Part shown: piece after piece, positions 18,044-27,567 of the stretch | Layout of the letters: the number at the start of each line of letters is the position of its first letter | Position numbering within the stretch: position 1 is the stretch's first letter | Assembly: GCA_947495575.1 (NCBI GenBank) | Contig: CANLZL010000005.1 | Span: 62,001-126,000, forward strand | DNA length: 64,000 nt | Reading direction: 5' to 3' | From: an uncultured Nioella sp. | GTDB lineage: Bacteria; Pseudomonadota; Alphaproteobacteria; Rhodobacterales; Rhodobacteraceae | Program-made: the position numbers and the translations under genes | Notes under the pieces: generated by a model | Database searches by the model: none | Seen by the model: only the letters and a program-made list of their open reading frames with translations | What the model was told of the DNA's origin: nothing

Positions 18044-19576
18044 GTGAGCCACAACAAAAGCGGCACCCTTAAGCGGATCATGATCGCAAGCAGCTTGGGC
18101 GCCTTGATGGCGATCCCTTCGTTTGCGCAAGAGACCGGCGAGGTTGAAATCCACCAGTATGAGGGTGGCGGGATCTATGAAGGCACGTTCCGTGATGGCG
18201 TGCAGCATGGGACCGGCACGTATCGATTGCCCAATGGTTATGAATACACTGGCGAATGGGTCGACGGTGAAATTCGCGGCCAAGGCCGGGCAGTTTTTCC
18301 CGACGGTTCAATTTATGAAGGTGAGTTCGCAGCTGGCCGTCCCGAAGGGTTCGGCATGATCACATTCGCCGATGGCTCAACCTACGAAGGTGAATGGTCC
18401 GAGGGGCGGATAAATGGCAGCGGCGTCGCGCTTTATGCCAATGGCGTGCGATACGAGGGTCAGTTTAGCAATGCATTGCACCACGGCACCGGCGTCATGG
18501 ATAGTCCCAATGGCTATCGCTACGAAGGCCAATGGGTCGGCGGGCTGAAACAAGGCACCGGACGCATCACCTATCCCGACGGCGCAATCTATCAGGGCGA
18601 CTTCAACAACGGGCAACGTGAGGGCACGGGCCGGTTGGAAATGCCAGATGGCGTCATTTACGAAGGCGCATGGCAAGATGGCCAGATCAACGGCACCGGC
18701 GTTCTGACGCAACCCAACGGTGATGTGTACGAAGGCCAGCTGGTCAGCGGTCAACGCGAAGGCACAGGTATCGTGCGTTATGCAAATGGCGATCGCTATG
18801 AAGGCAACTTTGCAGGCGACCGTCGCCATGGTCAGGGCGAGTTCCGCGGTGCCGACGGATATATCTATGTGGGTGAGTGGATCGACGGACGGATCGAGGG
18901 CGAAGGTCAGGTGACATACCCGGATGGCTCAGTCTATGTCGGCACGTTCCGCGATGATCTTGCCCATGGGCGTGGCACCATAACATATGCCGATGGCTCC
19001 ACTTATGAGGGCGATTGGGTTGAGGGTGTGATTCAGGGTTTTGGAATCGCGCGTTATGCCAATGGGTTGGTCTACGAGGGCCAGTTCCTGAATGCTCGGC
19101 AACATGGCCAAGGTGTCATGACCTACACCGACGGCTATCGGTATGAAGGGGCATGGGCCGATGGTGTGCGTGCGGGCGTTGGCATTGCGACCTATTCGGA
19201 CGGCACTGTCTATGATGGTGAATTTGTCGGTGGGCAGCGCGAAGGCCAAGGCACGCTGACGATGGCAGACGGGTTTATCTACTCGGGTCAATGGACCGCA
19301 GGGGAAATCAACGGCATGGGCCGCGCAACCTATGCCAATGGCGATGTGTACCAAGGGCAGTTTATCAACGGGACCCGACAGGGTCCGGGGACAATGACTT
19401 ATGCGGCAACCGAAGATCAGGACGCCCGCGTGGTTCAGGGCCAATGGGAAGAGGGCCAGTTGGTCAGCACCCTGGATGGCGACGACCTGCCGGAAGATGC
19501 TTCTGATGCCCCGCAACCGGAAGAGCCCGGATCCGTTCCTTCCGAAGTCACGGAAACATCTGAAGAGACTGAATAA
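18044..19576 (+). CDS. Secreted MORN-repeat protein (18 repeats)
   Basis: This 510-residue protein has a signal peptide (cleavage likely after SFA at about residue 28) followed by eighteen 23-residue MORN units, the first Tyr at residue 45 and the last unit starting at 436, then a degenerate unit (VVQGQWEEG) and an acidic Pro/Glu tail (SDAPQPEEPGSVPSE). Each unit reads like YEGxxxxGxxxGxGxxxYxxGxx. Units 1-9 and 10-18 are equivalent one to one, so the block was duplicated as nine units (207 residues). MORN units form beta-hairpin ribbons that bind lipids or proteins. It starts at a GTG with a GGGGG-type site upstream; the ligand is unknown. Confidence 0.92.
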   Translation: MSHNKSGTLKRIMIASSLGALMAIPSFAQETGEVEIHQYEGGGIYEGTFRDGVQHGTGTYRLPNGYEYTGEWVDGEIRGQGRAVFPDGSIYEGEFAAGRPEGFGMITFADGSTYEGEWSEGRINGSGVALYANGVRYEGQFSNALHHGTGVMDSPNGYRYEGQWVGGLKQGTGRITYPDGAIYQGDFNNGQREGTGRLEMPDGVIYEGAWQDGQINGTGVLTQPNGDVYEGQLVSGQREGTGIVRYANGDRYEGNFAGDRRHGQGEFRGADGYIYVGEWIDGRIEGEGQVTYPDGSVYVGTFRDDLAHGRGTITYADGSTYEGDWVEGVIQGFGIARYANGLVYEGQFLNARQHGQGVMTYTDGYRYEGAWADGVRAGVGIATYSDGTVYDGEFVGGQREGQGTLTMADGFIYSGQWTAGEINGMGRATYANGDVYQGQFINGTRQGPGTMTYAATEDQDARVVQGQWEEGQLVSTLDGDDLPEDASDAPQPEEPGSVPSEVTETSEETE

Positions 19577-19585
19577 GTCGTCACT

Positions 19586-20254
19586 CTACCAAGGTACCGG
19601 ATGGCCTGCCCAGTCATAGAATTGGCCGGTTTGCTCAGGTGTGAGCGCATCCATAACGCCGCAAAGGTTCGCGGCGGCCTCCTCTGGGGTGACGGCAGGA
19701 TGCCGAGATAGGTAGGCCTCAGTCAGCGGAGTCCGCACAGTACCGGGGTGAAGGGCAACCAGTGTTGCCAGTTTATTTTTTCGCGCCACCTCAATCGCTG
19801 TGGTGTGCACGATCTGATTTACGGCCGCCTTGGCCGCCCGGTAGCTGACCCATCCACCCAAACGGTTATCACCGATCGACCCCACACGAGCGGACAGCAC
19901 TGCCAGCACCGCACGCCGATCGCGTGGCAACAGACGGATCGCATGTTTCAGGACCAAAGCCGGTCCGATGGCGTTAAGGCGAAACTGCGCTTCCAATGCA
20001 GTGGGATCCAGTGCCATGATCGTCTTCTCAGGTTCTGAACCGTCGATGCTGAGACAGCCAGTCGCTACGACGATCCGGTCAAATGGGCCGTCGATTTTGC
20101 TCAAGGCATCAGCAACACTATCTTCATCTGTGATGTCAATTCCGGTCCCGGACCGCGACAGGCGTGTGACAGGGCCACGCGCCTCAAGGTGATTGGACAA
20201 GGCATGGCCGATACCACCCGAAGCGCCAATAACAAGTGAATTCTCTGTTTCCAT
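19586..20254 (-). CDS. SDR family NAD(P)-dependent oxidoreductase
   Basis: This 222-residue short-chain dehydrogenase has the nucleotide-binding GASGGIG loop at residues 9-15 and a catalytic Tyr-Lys pair in YRAAK (about 138-142), with Ser in the VLSARVGS segment and N in FRLNAIGP. Its short size resembles the CsgA/C-factor-like group. Substrate unknown. It converges on the MORN gene (gap 9 bp) and is divergent from the GST gene. Confidence 0.9.
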   Translation of the reverse strand: METENSLVIGASGGIGHALSNHLEARGPVTRLSRSGTGIDITDEDSVADALSKIDGPFDRIVVATGCLSIDGSEPEKTIMALDPTALEAQFRLNAIGPALVLKHAIRLLPRDRRAVLAVLSARVGSIGDNRLGGWVSYRAAKAAVNQIVHTTAIEVARKNKLATLVALHPGTVRTPLTEAYLSRHPAVTPEEAAANLCGVMDALTPEQTGQFYDWAGHPVPW

Positions 20255-20333
20255 CCACCAAACTTATGCCGCAACATGGTCTGGTCAAATTCGGCCATAA
20301 TCAAGCAGACCGCAAGCATTCCAGCGAGGTAAA

Positions 20334-21128
20334 ATGACCCGACCAATTATCTACCACATCCCCGTTTGTCCGTTTTCTCAGCGCATCGAGATCCTGTTAA
20401 ACCTAAAAGGATTGGAAGACGCTGTTGAATTTCAGGTGGTAGACATCACCAAACCGCGCGATCCGGCGCTTCTTGCAAAAACACGCGGCACGACTGCCTT
20501 ACCAGTACTGGAAACCGAAGACGGGCGGATCCTGAAAGAAAGCCTTGTGATCCTGCGTTACGTGGAGGAACGGTTTGCCAATCGCCCCATCGCGCGGTCA
20601 GACCCGTTCGAACGCGGGATCGAACGTTTGATGATCACTCGCGAAGGTCCCTTCACGATGGCAGGGTATCTGATGGTCATGAATCGGGATCGTGAAAAGA
20701 CCGAAGAATTTCGAACCAAACTGCTGGACCACTATGCGTGGCTCGGCGATTTCCTGGACCACCACAACCCCGAAGGGCTTTGGCTGTTTGACGAATTCGG
20801 GCTTGCCGAACTGGTATTCACGCCGATGTTCCTGCGGTTCTGGTTCCTGGAGTATTATGAGGGGTTTACCCTGCCAGATACGCCGCAATTTTCTAGGGTT
20901 CGGCGCTGGAAAGAGGCCTGTATGGCGCATCCTGCGGCTCAGCAAGTCTGCCATGATGAGATCGTAAAGCTTTATTATGATTATGCTGTTGGCGCCGGGA
21001 ATGGCGCCCTGCCTGAGGGGCGCAGTGTTTCCAGCTTTACTTTCGCGCCAGATTGGCCGGATCGCCCGATGCCACCCACAGACAAATATGATCGTATCGC
21101 TTCTGATAAGGAATTGGGGCTGATCTAA
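20334..21128 (+). CDS. Glutathione S-transferase family protein
   Basis: This 264-residue protein has an N-terminal thioredoxin-like domain with CPFSQR at residues 12-17, the active Cys context of omega/lambda-type GSTs, and TALPVLETEDGRILKES at about 54-70, where the cis-Pro and glutathione-binding Glu-Ser fall. A helical C-terminal domain follows. The Cys rather than Tyr/Ser active site suggests thiol transferase or dehydroascorbate-reductase-like chemistry rather than conjugation; that is inference from the family. Confidence 0.88.
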   Translation: MTRPIIYHIPVCPFSQRIEILLNLKGLEDAVEFQVVDITKPRDPALLAKTRGTTALPVLETEDGRILKESLVILRYVEERFANRPIARSDPFERGIERLMITREGPFTMAGYLMVMNRDREKTEEFRTKLLDHYAWLGDFLDHHNPEGLWLFDEFGLAELVFTPMFLRFWFLEYYEGFTLPDTPQFSRVRRWKEACMAHPAAQQVCHDEIVKLYYDYAVGAGNGALPEGRSVSSFTFAPDWPDRPMPPTDKYDRIASDKELGLI

Positions 21129-21174
21129 ATTTTTGGGCTTTCCATCCCGATTTGCACAGGTAATATGCCGCCTC

Positions 21175-21261
21175 ATGACGACGCACGCCCATATCGCAAT
21201 GAACGCCCGGTCCCTGACCGGCCTTTCGGCGTGCGCCCTACTTCTCCTTAGCCGCCCTTGA
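21175..21261 (+). CDS. leuL: Leucine-rich leader peptide of leuA (28 aa)
   Basis: A 28-codon open frame starting at the ATG at 21175 encodes MTTHAHIAMNARS ... LLLLSRP. It contains a run of four leucine codons (cta ctt ctc ctt, 21238-21249) plus two more Leu. It lies directly upstream of leuA and ends 87 bp before its start, exactly where a transcription-attenuation leader would be. Leucine starvation would stall a ribosome at the run and change the folding of the RNA that follows. No shadow of another gene explains it. Confidence 0.8.
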   Translation: MTTHAHIAMNARSLTGLSACALLLLSRP

Positions 21262-21290
21262 GCGTGCCTTTCGGCGCGACCGCTCGAGGG
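21255..21290 (+). promoter_or_regulatory. Attenuator hairpin of the leuA leader
   Basis: CCCTTGAGCG (21255-21264) can pair with CGCTCGAGGG (21281-21290) as a 10-bp stem with one G-U pair. Inside its loop is a small GCC/GGC hairpin. The 11-mer GCCTTTCGGCG occurs twice, at 21221-21231 in the leader ORF and at 21266-21276 in the hairpin, offering a competing pairing. A classical U tract is missing, so termination could be rho-dependent or the hairpin could act otherwise. Confidence 0.6.
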
Positions 21291-21347
21291 ATGTTCTAGC
21301 GCCGAGAGACACCAAAAAACACCAGGCTAAGACCAAGGATCACCGAT

Positions 21348-22916
21348 ATGACCACCGATAAAGATCGCGTTTGGATCTTCGACACCACATTGCGCGATGG
21401 CGAGCAAAGCCCCGGCGCCACCATGAGCCATGACGAGAAGCTGGAGATTGCCGGCCTTTTGGACGACATGGGCGTCGATATTATCGAAGCAGGCTTTCCC
21501 ATTGCTTCTGAGGGCGATTTCGCAGCTGTTTCCGAGATTGCGAAGAACTCGAAAAACGCCATGATCTGCGGATTGGCGCGTGCCAATTTCAAAGATATCG
21601 ACCGCTGTGCCGAAGCGATCCGCCACGCCGAAAAGGCGCGGATTCATACGTTCATCGGCACGTCTCCCCTGCACCGCGCCATCCCGAACCTGACCATGGA
21701 CGAAATGGCCGACAAGATCCACGAGACGGTGACACACGCCCGCAACCTCTGCGAAAATGTGCAGTGGTCGCCGATGGATGCAACACGGACTGAGTGGGAT
21801 TACCTTTGCCGCGTGATCGAGATCGCCATCAGGGCTGGCGCGACCACGATCAACATCCCCGACACCGTAGGATATACCGCCCCCGCCGAATCCGCAGACC
21901 TGATCCGCCGCCTGATCGAAACTGTTCCGGGTGCGGACGACGTCATTTTCGCGACCCATTGTCATAACGACCTTGGCATGGCGACCGCCAATGCGCTGGC
22001 CGCTGTCGCGGGTGGCGCGCGCCAGATCGAGTGTACGATCAACGGTTTGGGCGAGCGCGCCGGCAACACTGCCTTGGAAGAGGTGGTGATGGCGATGAAA
22101 ACCCGCCACGATATCATGCCCTGGAAAACAGGCATCGACACCACCAAGATCATGCATATCAGCCGCAGGGTTTCCGCTGTCTCAGGCTTCAACGTTCAGT
22201 TCAACAAAGCCATCGTGGGCAAGAACGCCTTCGCGCATGAAAGCGGCATCCATCAGGACGGAATGCTGAAAAATCGCGAAAACTTCGAGATTATGATGCC
22301 TGAGGATATCGGCCTTTCTGGCACGTCTCTGCCGTTGGGCAAGCATTCAGGCCGCGCGGCACTGCGCGATAAGCTGGAGACCTTGGGCTTTGACGTCGGC
22401 GACAATCAGTTGAAGGACATTTTTGTCCGCTTCAAAGATCTCGCCGACCGGAAGAAGGAAGTCTTTGACGATGACATCATCGCATTGATGGGAATCGGAG
22501 AAGGCGCGGAAGATGCCCACCTGAAACTGATCACATTGCGCGTGGCCTGTGGTACTGGCGGACCTGCCGAAGCAACCTTGGTGATGGATGTAGATGGCGA
22601 GCAGAAAACCGCCATCGAACGCGGCGACGGGCCTGTTGATGCCGCCTTTCGTGCCGTGCGGGCGCTGCACCCAAATTCCACCCATCTGGAGCTTTACCAA
22701 GTAAGCGCCGTGACCGAGGGCACAGACGCACAAGCAACGGTATCAGTTCGCCTGGAAGAGGATGGAAACATCGCAACTGGACAATCGGCGGATACTGATA
22801 CCGTGGTCGCCAGCACCAAGGCATATATCAGTGCATTGAATCGCCTGATCACGCGGCGCCAGAAGCTTGGGACCGGCGGAGATAAACGTGAAGTCAGCTA
22901 CAAAGACCTCACTTGA
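21348..22916 (+). CDS. leuA: 2-isopropylmalate synthase
   Basis: This 522-residue enzyme condenses 2-oxoisovalerate with acetyl-CoA in the first step of leucine biosynthesis. It starts with VWIFDTTLRDGEQSPGATM, containing the metal-binding Asp and Arg of the DRE-TIM family, and has HCHNDLGMA (metal His) at about residues 204-212 and the C-terminal LeuA allosteric domain (roughly 390-500) where leucine feedback inhibits. Length is normal for the long bacterial form. The upstream leucine-codon leader indicates attenuation. It ends before a strong terminator at 22997-23038. Confidence 0.97.
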   Translation: MTTDKDRVWIFDTTLRDGEQSPGATMSHDEKLEIAGLLDDMGVDIIEAGFPIASEGDFAAVSEIAKNSKNAMICGLARANFKDIDRCAEAIRHAEKARIHTFIGTSPLHRAIPNLTMDEMADKIHETVTHARNLCENVQWSPMDATRTEWDYLCRVIEIAIRAGATTINIPDTVGYTAPAESADLIRRLIETVPGADDVIFATHCHNDLGMATANALAAVAGGARQIECTINGLGERAGNTALEEVVMAMKTRHDIMPWKTGIDTTKIMHISRRVSAVSGFNVQFNKAIVGKNAFAHESGIHQDGMLKNRENFEIMMPEDIGLSGTSLPLGKHSGRAALRDKLETLGFDVGDNQLKDIFVRFKDLADRKKEVFDDDIIALMGIGEGAEDAHLKLITLRVACGTGGPAEATLVMDVDGEQKTAIERGDGPVDAAFRAVRALHPNSTHLELYQVSAVTEGTDAQATVSVRLEEDGNIATGQSADTDTVVASTKAYISALNRLITRRQKLGTGGDKREVSYKDLT

Positions 22917-22996
22917 TCGCATTCCCGGCGAATTTGCGCTGATTGGTGCAAGGGCAAGGCTTTACCCTGCCCCTGCCCCCTGCCTATAAGTCTTTC

Positions 22997-23038
22997 GGTC
23001 GGCGGGTGAGGCCTTGTGAGTCTCTCCCGCCGACCTTT
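22997..23038 (+). terminator. Terminator after leuA
   Basis: A perfect 10-bp stem GGTCGGCGGG (22997-23006) / CCCGCCGACC (23026-23035) with a 19-nt loop is followed by TTTAT. It separates leuA from the mreB operon. Confidence 0.75.
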
Positions 23039-23044
23039 ATGTGA

Positions 23045-24118
<1,074 letters not shown>

Positions 24119-24153
24119 TCGCCGCCCAGTTGCGGCTTTGATGCGGGGATTGA

Positions 24154-25092
24154 ATGGCCCGAGACCGCACTGAGCAAAGCCACACCCGCCCCGTCCGGCG
24201 CTTGCTTGTGACGGTGCTGGTTTTGTGTCTTGCCGTTTTGGTTCTGATCTGGCGGATCGACAATCCCCGGGTCGAGCGTTTGCGGTCCAATATCACCGAC
24301 GCAATTGTTCCCAATCTCGAATGGATGATGGCACCTGTAACGGCTTTTGGCCGGATGATTGACGATTTCCAAAGCTATCAACGTCTGTATGAGCAAAACG
24401 CCGAATTGCGGCGCGAGTTACAGCAAATGCGCTCCTGGCGCGAAGCTGCGCTGCAACTGGAACAGGAAAATGCCCGCCTGCTGGACCTCAACCGCGTGCA
24501 GCTGGACCCTGAACTGACATTCGTCACCGGGCTGGTGCTGGCCGATAGCGGCTCACCCTTCCGCCGTTCCGTTCTTCTGAATGTGGGTGCGCGCGACGGA
24601 ATTCTGGATGGTTGGGCCACGATGGACGGGCTTGGCCTTGTCGGACGCATTTCTGGCGTAGGCGAAAACACCTCTCGCGTCATCCTGTTGTCAGACTCAG
24701 CCAGTCGCATTCCTGTGATTGTCATGCCCTCGGGCCAGCAGGCGCTTTTGATGGGCGACAACACCAATGCGCCTTTGCTTGAATTTCTTGAAGACCCCGA
24801 GGATATCGCGCCGGGCGACCGAGTTATCTCATCCGGTGATGGCGGCGTGTTCCCTGCCGGTCTGCTTGTGGGCCACGTCGTTGTTGATCGCGATGGCCGC
24901 TTACGCACGCGACCCTCAGCAGATGTCTCGCGGCTTAATTTCCTGCGAGTCATGCGCAGCCACCCGGGCACGTCACTGTCTGATCCCGGCGGTTTGATCG
25001 GCCCGCCGTGGCCTTTGATGCCAGATGAGGATGTTGACGGTGCTGCGGAGGGCGAAACAGCGCTAGAGACAGAAGAGAGCGCCGATGGTTGA
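24154..25092 (+). CDS. mreC: Rod-shape-determining protein MreC
   Basis: This 312-residue protein has one N-terminal membrane helix (LLVTVLVLCLAVLVLIWRI, about residues 18-36), a short coiled coil (about 75-115) and a periplasmic beta domain with GARDGILDGWATMDGLGLVGRI. It links MreB filaments to the wall synthases. It overlaps mreD by 8 bp. The tail is acidic (EDVDGAAEGE). Confidence 0.95.
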   Translation: MARDRTEQSHTRPVRRLLVTVLVLCLAVLVLIWRIDNPRVERLRSNITDAIVPNLEWMMAPVTAFGRMIDDFQSYQRLYEQNAELRRELQQMRSWREAALQLEQENARLLDLNRVQLDPELTFVTGLVLADSGSPFRRSVLLNVGARDGILDGWATMDGLGLVGRISGVGENTSRVILLSDSASRIPVIVMPSGQQALLMGDNTNAPLLEFLEDPEDIAPGDRVISSGDGGVFPAGLLVGHVVVDRDGRLRTRPSADVSRLNFLRVMRSHPGTSLSDPGGLIGPPWPLMPDEDVDGAAEGETALETEESADG

Positions 25093-25612
25093 GCGGAACC
25101 CGGGCCAAATCTGGGGCTGGCGTGCCACCTATTTTGGCCTCGGCCTTGGCATCATCTTCTTTCGTATTCTGCCCTTCGAAACGGGCCTGCCGGGTTTGCC
25201 GGGCCCCGATTACATCCTTTGTATCGGCCTTGCCTGGACCCTCAGGCAGCCCGCTGCGGCACCACTCTGGATGATCGTTTTTCTGATTCTTTTGTCGGAC
25301 TTTTTGTTGCAGCGCCCACCGGGCCTGTGGGCCATGTTGGCCGTCATTGCGGTCGAATCACTGCGAAGCCGTCGCGCAGGTATCGCAGAGGCGCCATTCC
25401 TCTTTGAATGGGCCATGGTCTCCGGCGCTATTTTGCTCATGGTGCTGGCCAAACGGCTGATCCTCTGGATTTTGGTTGTAGAACAACCCACTCTCGGGCT
25501 TTCCCTGATGGAGGGTTTGGCTACCTTGGCGATCTACCCGATAGTTTTGCTGGCCTCGAAATACATTCTGAGAATGGATAAATTGCCACCGGTGGATATG
25601 GAGACCCCCTGA
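25085..25612 (+). CDS. mreD: Rod-shape-determining protein MreD
   Basis: This 175-residue protein has about five hydrophobic segments (for example FGLGLGIIFFRILPF and LWMIVFLILLSDFLLQRPPGLWAM) and follows mreC with an 8-bp overlap, in the usual mreCD order. MreD is an integral membrane part of the elongasome. The sequence is poorly conserved in general, so position gives most of the support. Confidence 0.9.
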   Translation: MVERNPGQIWGWRATYFGLGLGIIFFRILPFETGLPGLPGPDYILCIGLAWTLRQPAAAPLWMIVFLILLSDFLLQRPPGLWAMLAVIAVESLRSRRAGIAEAPFLFEWAMVSGAILLMVLAKRLILWILVVEQPTLGLSLMEGLATLAIYPIVLLASKYILRMDKLPPVDMETP

Positions 25613-25617
25613 AAACC

Positions 25618-27567
25618 ATGAAGCGCAGCCAGAAAGAAACCGAAGACAGCGCCCGCAAGGTGACGCGTCGCGCCATGATCCTTGGCGGGACCATGCTGGC
25701 GACCGGTGGGATTCTGGCAGCGCGGATGCGTTACCTGCAGGTCGAGCGCGCCAGCGATTTCCGTCTGCTTGCAGAAGATAACCGGATCGGGATCGAGCAT
25801 TTGCAACCGCCACGCGGGTTGATCTTTGATCGCCACGGCAGGCTTTTGGCCGATAACGAGCAAAACTACGCCGTGGTTATGAAGCGCGAAGACACTGACG
25901 ATCTTGACGGCGTCTTGGATCGCCTGTCACGTTTGATCAACATTGATATGGACGAATTGGCAGAAGCACGTGAAGCAATTTTGGCCCGTCGTCCGCATGT
26001 CAAAGTCACGGTCGCGGACAGATTGAGTTGGGAAGAGTTCTCAGCCGTTGCTGTCAATGCCCCTGCCCTGCCCGGCATTACGCCCGAGGTCAGCCTGTCG
26101 CGCATCTATCCCTACAACTCCGATTTCGTGCATGTCGTGGGCTATGTTGGACCGGTCTCAGACTACTATCTTGAGACGACTGGCGACACAGATCCGATCC
26201 TGCAAACACCCGGCTTCCAGGTGGGGCGCTACGCGGTTGAATCGGGCCTTGAACAGGACCTGCGCGGCGAAGCCGGAACACTGTGGGTTGAAAAGAACGC
26301 GGCAGGCCGTGTCATGCGCGAACTTGACCGGCAGGCGCCAATTCCCGGCGATGATTTACAGCTGACCATTGATGCTGGCCTGCAAAACTACGCGCAGGCG
26401 CGGCTGGCAGGTGAAAGCGCGGCGGGCGTTGTCATGGATGTGCAAACCGGCGAGGTTCTGGCCCTCTCTTCTGCGCCGTCTTATGATCCGAACCTATTTG
26501 TGCGCGGGATCAGCCAGGCGGATTATTCCACCTTGTTGGAGGATCCGTTCCGCCCCTTGGCCTCAAAAACAGTCCAAGGCCTCTATCCGCCGGGTTCAAC
26601 ATTCAAGATGATGACCGCCCTTGCCGCTCTTGAGGCTGGGGTTATCGATGTGGATGAAACTGTAACGTGCAATGGCTTTGTTGAGCTTGGCACGCGGCGG
26701 TTCCATTGCTGGCGTCGCGGCGGGCATGGCCGAATGAATATGGAAGATAGCCTGACGCAATCATGCGATGTGTTCTACTATGACGTATCACAGCGGGTTG
26801 GCATCGAAGGCATCTCGGCCATGGCGCGCAAATTCGGTCTCGGGCAGCGATATGACCTGCCTTTGTCGGGCATAGCTTCGGGCCTCATCCCATCCCGCGA
26901 ATGGAAACGCATCAACCGAGATGAGGATTGGCTGATCGGTGACACACTGAACGTGTCGATAGGGCAGGGTTTCGTTCTTGGCTCTCCCTTGCAGTTGGCC
27001 GTTATGACCAGCCGGATCGCCACCGGACGCGCAATCGTTCCACAATTGGTGCGCAGCTTGAATGGTATTGACCAACGCAGTGGGCAGGCCGAACCTCTAG
27101 ACGTGCCAGAGGCACATCTTAACGTCATTCGACAAGGAATGTGGAAGGTGTCAAATCACCGGCGCGGCACGGCCTATGGATCGCGGGTTGCAGAAGAAAC
27201 CATGCAGATCGCAGGGAAAACCGGCACCAGTCAGGTCCGTAATATCACCGCGACCGAGCGTGCAGCCGGGGTAACCCGCAATGAAGACCTGCCCTGGGAA
27301 AGGCGCGACCACGCGCTTTTTGTCGGTTACGCTCCTGCGGATAATCCCCGCTACGCGGTCAGCGTTGTTGTAGAACATGGCGGCGGCGGCTCCACCGCAG
27401 CAGCCCCCATCGCGCGCGACCTTCTGCTTCGGGCCATGTATGGCGATGTCCCGCCATTGTCGGCTTACCCCACGGGCGCGCGCCGATCGATTGAAGACAT
27501 GCATGATGATATGGAGTTGATCCCGGTGACGCCAGCCGAGGATCAGCCCGGAGCGATCCGCGCATGA
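25618..27567 (+). CDS. mrdA: Penicillin-binding protein 2
   Basis: This 649-residue peptidoglycan transpeptidase of the elongasome has an N-terminal membrane anchor, a dimerisation domain, and a transpeptidase domain with the active-site STFK (in GLYPPGSTFKMM), the SCD (SxN-type) motif in LTQSCDVFYYD, and KTGTSQV. It lies 5 bp after mreD and overlaps rodA by 4 bp. The partner RodA (the glycosyltransferase) follows. Length is normal for PBP2. Confidence 0.97.
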   Translation: MKRSQKETEDSARKVTRRAMILGGTMLATGGILAARMRYLQVERASDFRLLAEDNRIGIEHLQPPRGLIFDRHGRLLADNEQNYAVVMKREDTDDLDGVLDRLSRLINIDMDELAEAREAILARRPHVKVTVADRLSWEEFSAVAVNAPALPGITPEVSLSRIYPYNSDFVHVVGYVGPVSDYYLETTGDTDPILQTPGFQVGRYAVESGLEQDLRGEAGTLWVEKNAAGRVMRELDRQAPIPGDDLQLTIDAGLQNYAQARLAGESAAGVVMDVQTGEVLALSSAPSYDPNLFVRGISQADYSTLLEDPFRPLASKTVQGLYPPGSTFKMMTALAALEAGVIDVDETVTCNGFVELGTRRFHCWRRGGHGRMNMEDSLTQSCDVFYYDVSQRVGIEGISAMARKFGLGQRYDLPLSGIASGLIPSREWKRINRDEDWLIGDTLNVSIGQGFVLGSPLQLAVMTSRIATGRAIVPQLVRSLNGIDQRSGQAEPLDVPEAHLNVIRQGMWKVSNHRRGTAYGSRVAEETMQIAGKTGTSQVRNITATERAAGVTRNEDLPWERRDHALFVGYAPADNPRYAVSVVVEHGGGGSTAAAPIARDLLLRAMYGDVPPLSAYPTGARRSIEDMHDDMELIPVTPAEDQPGAIRA

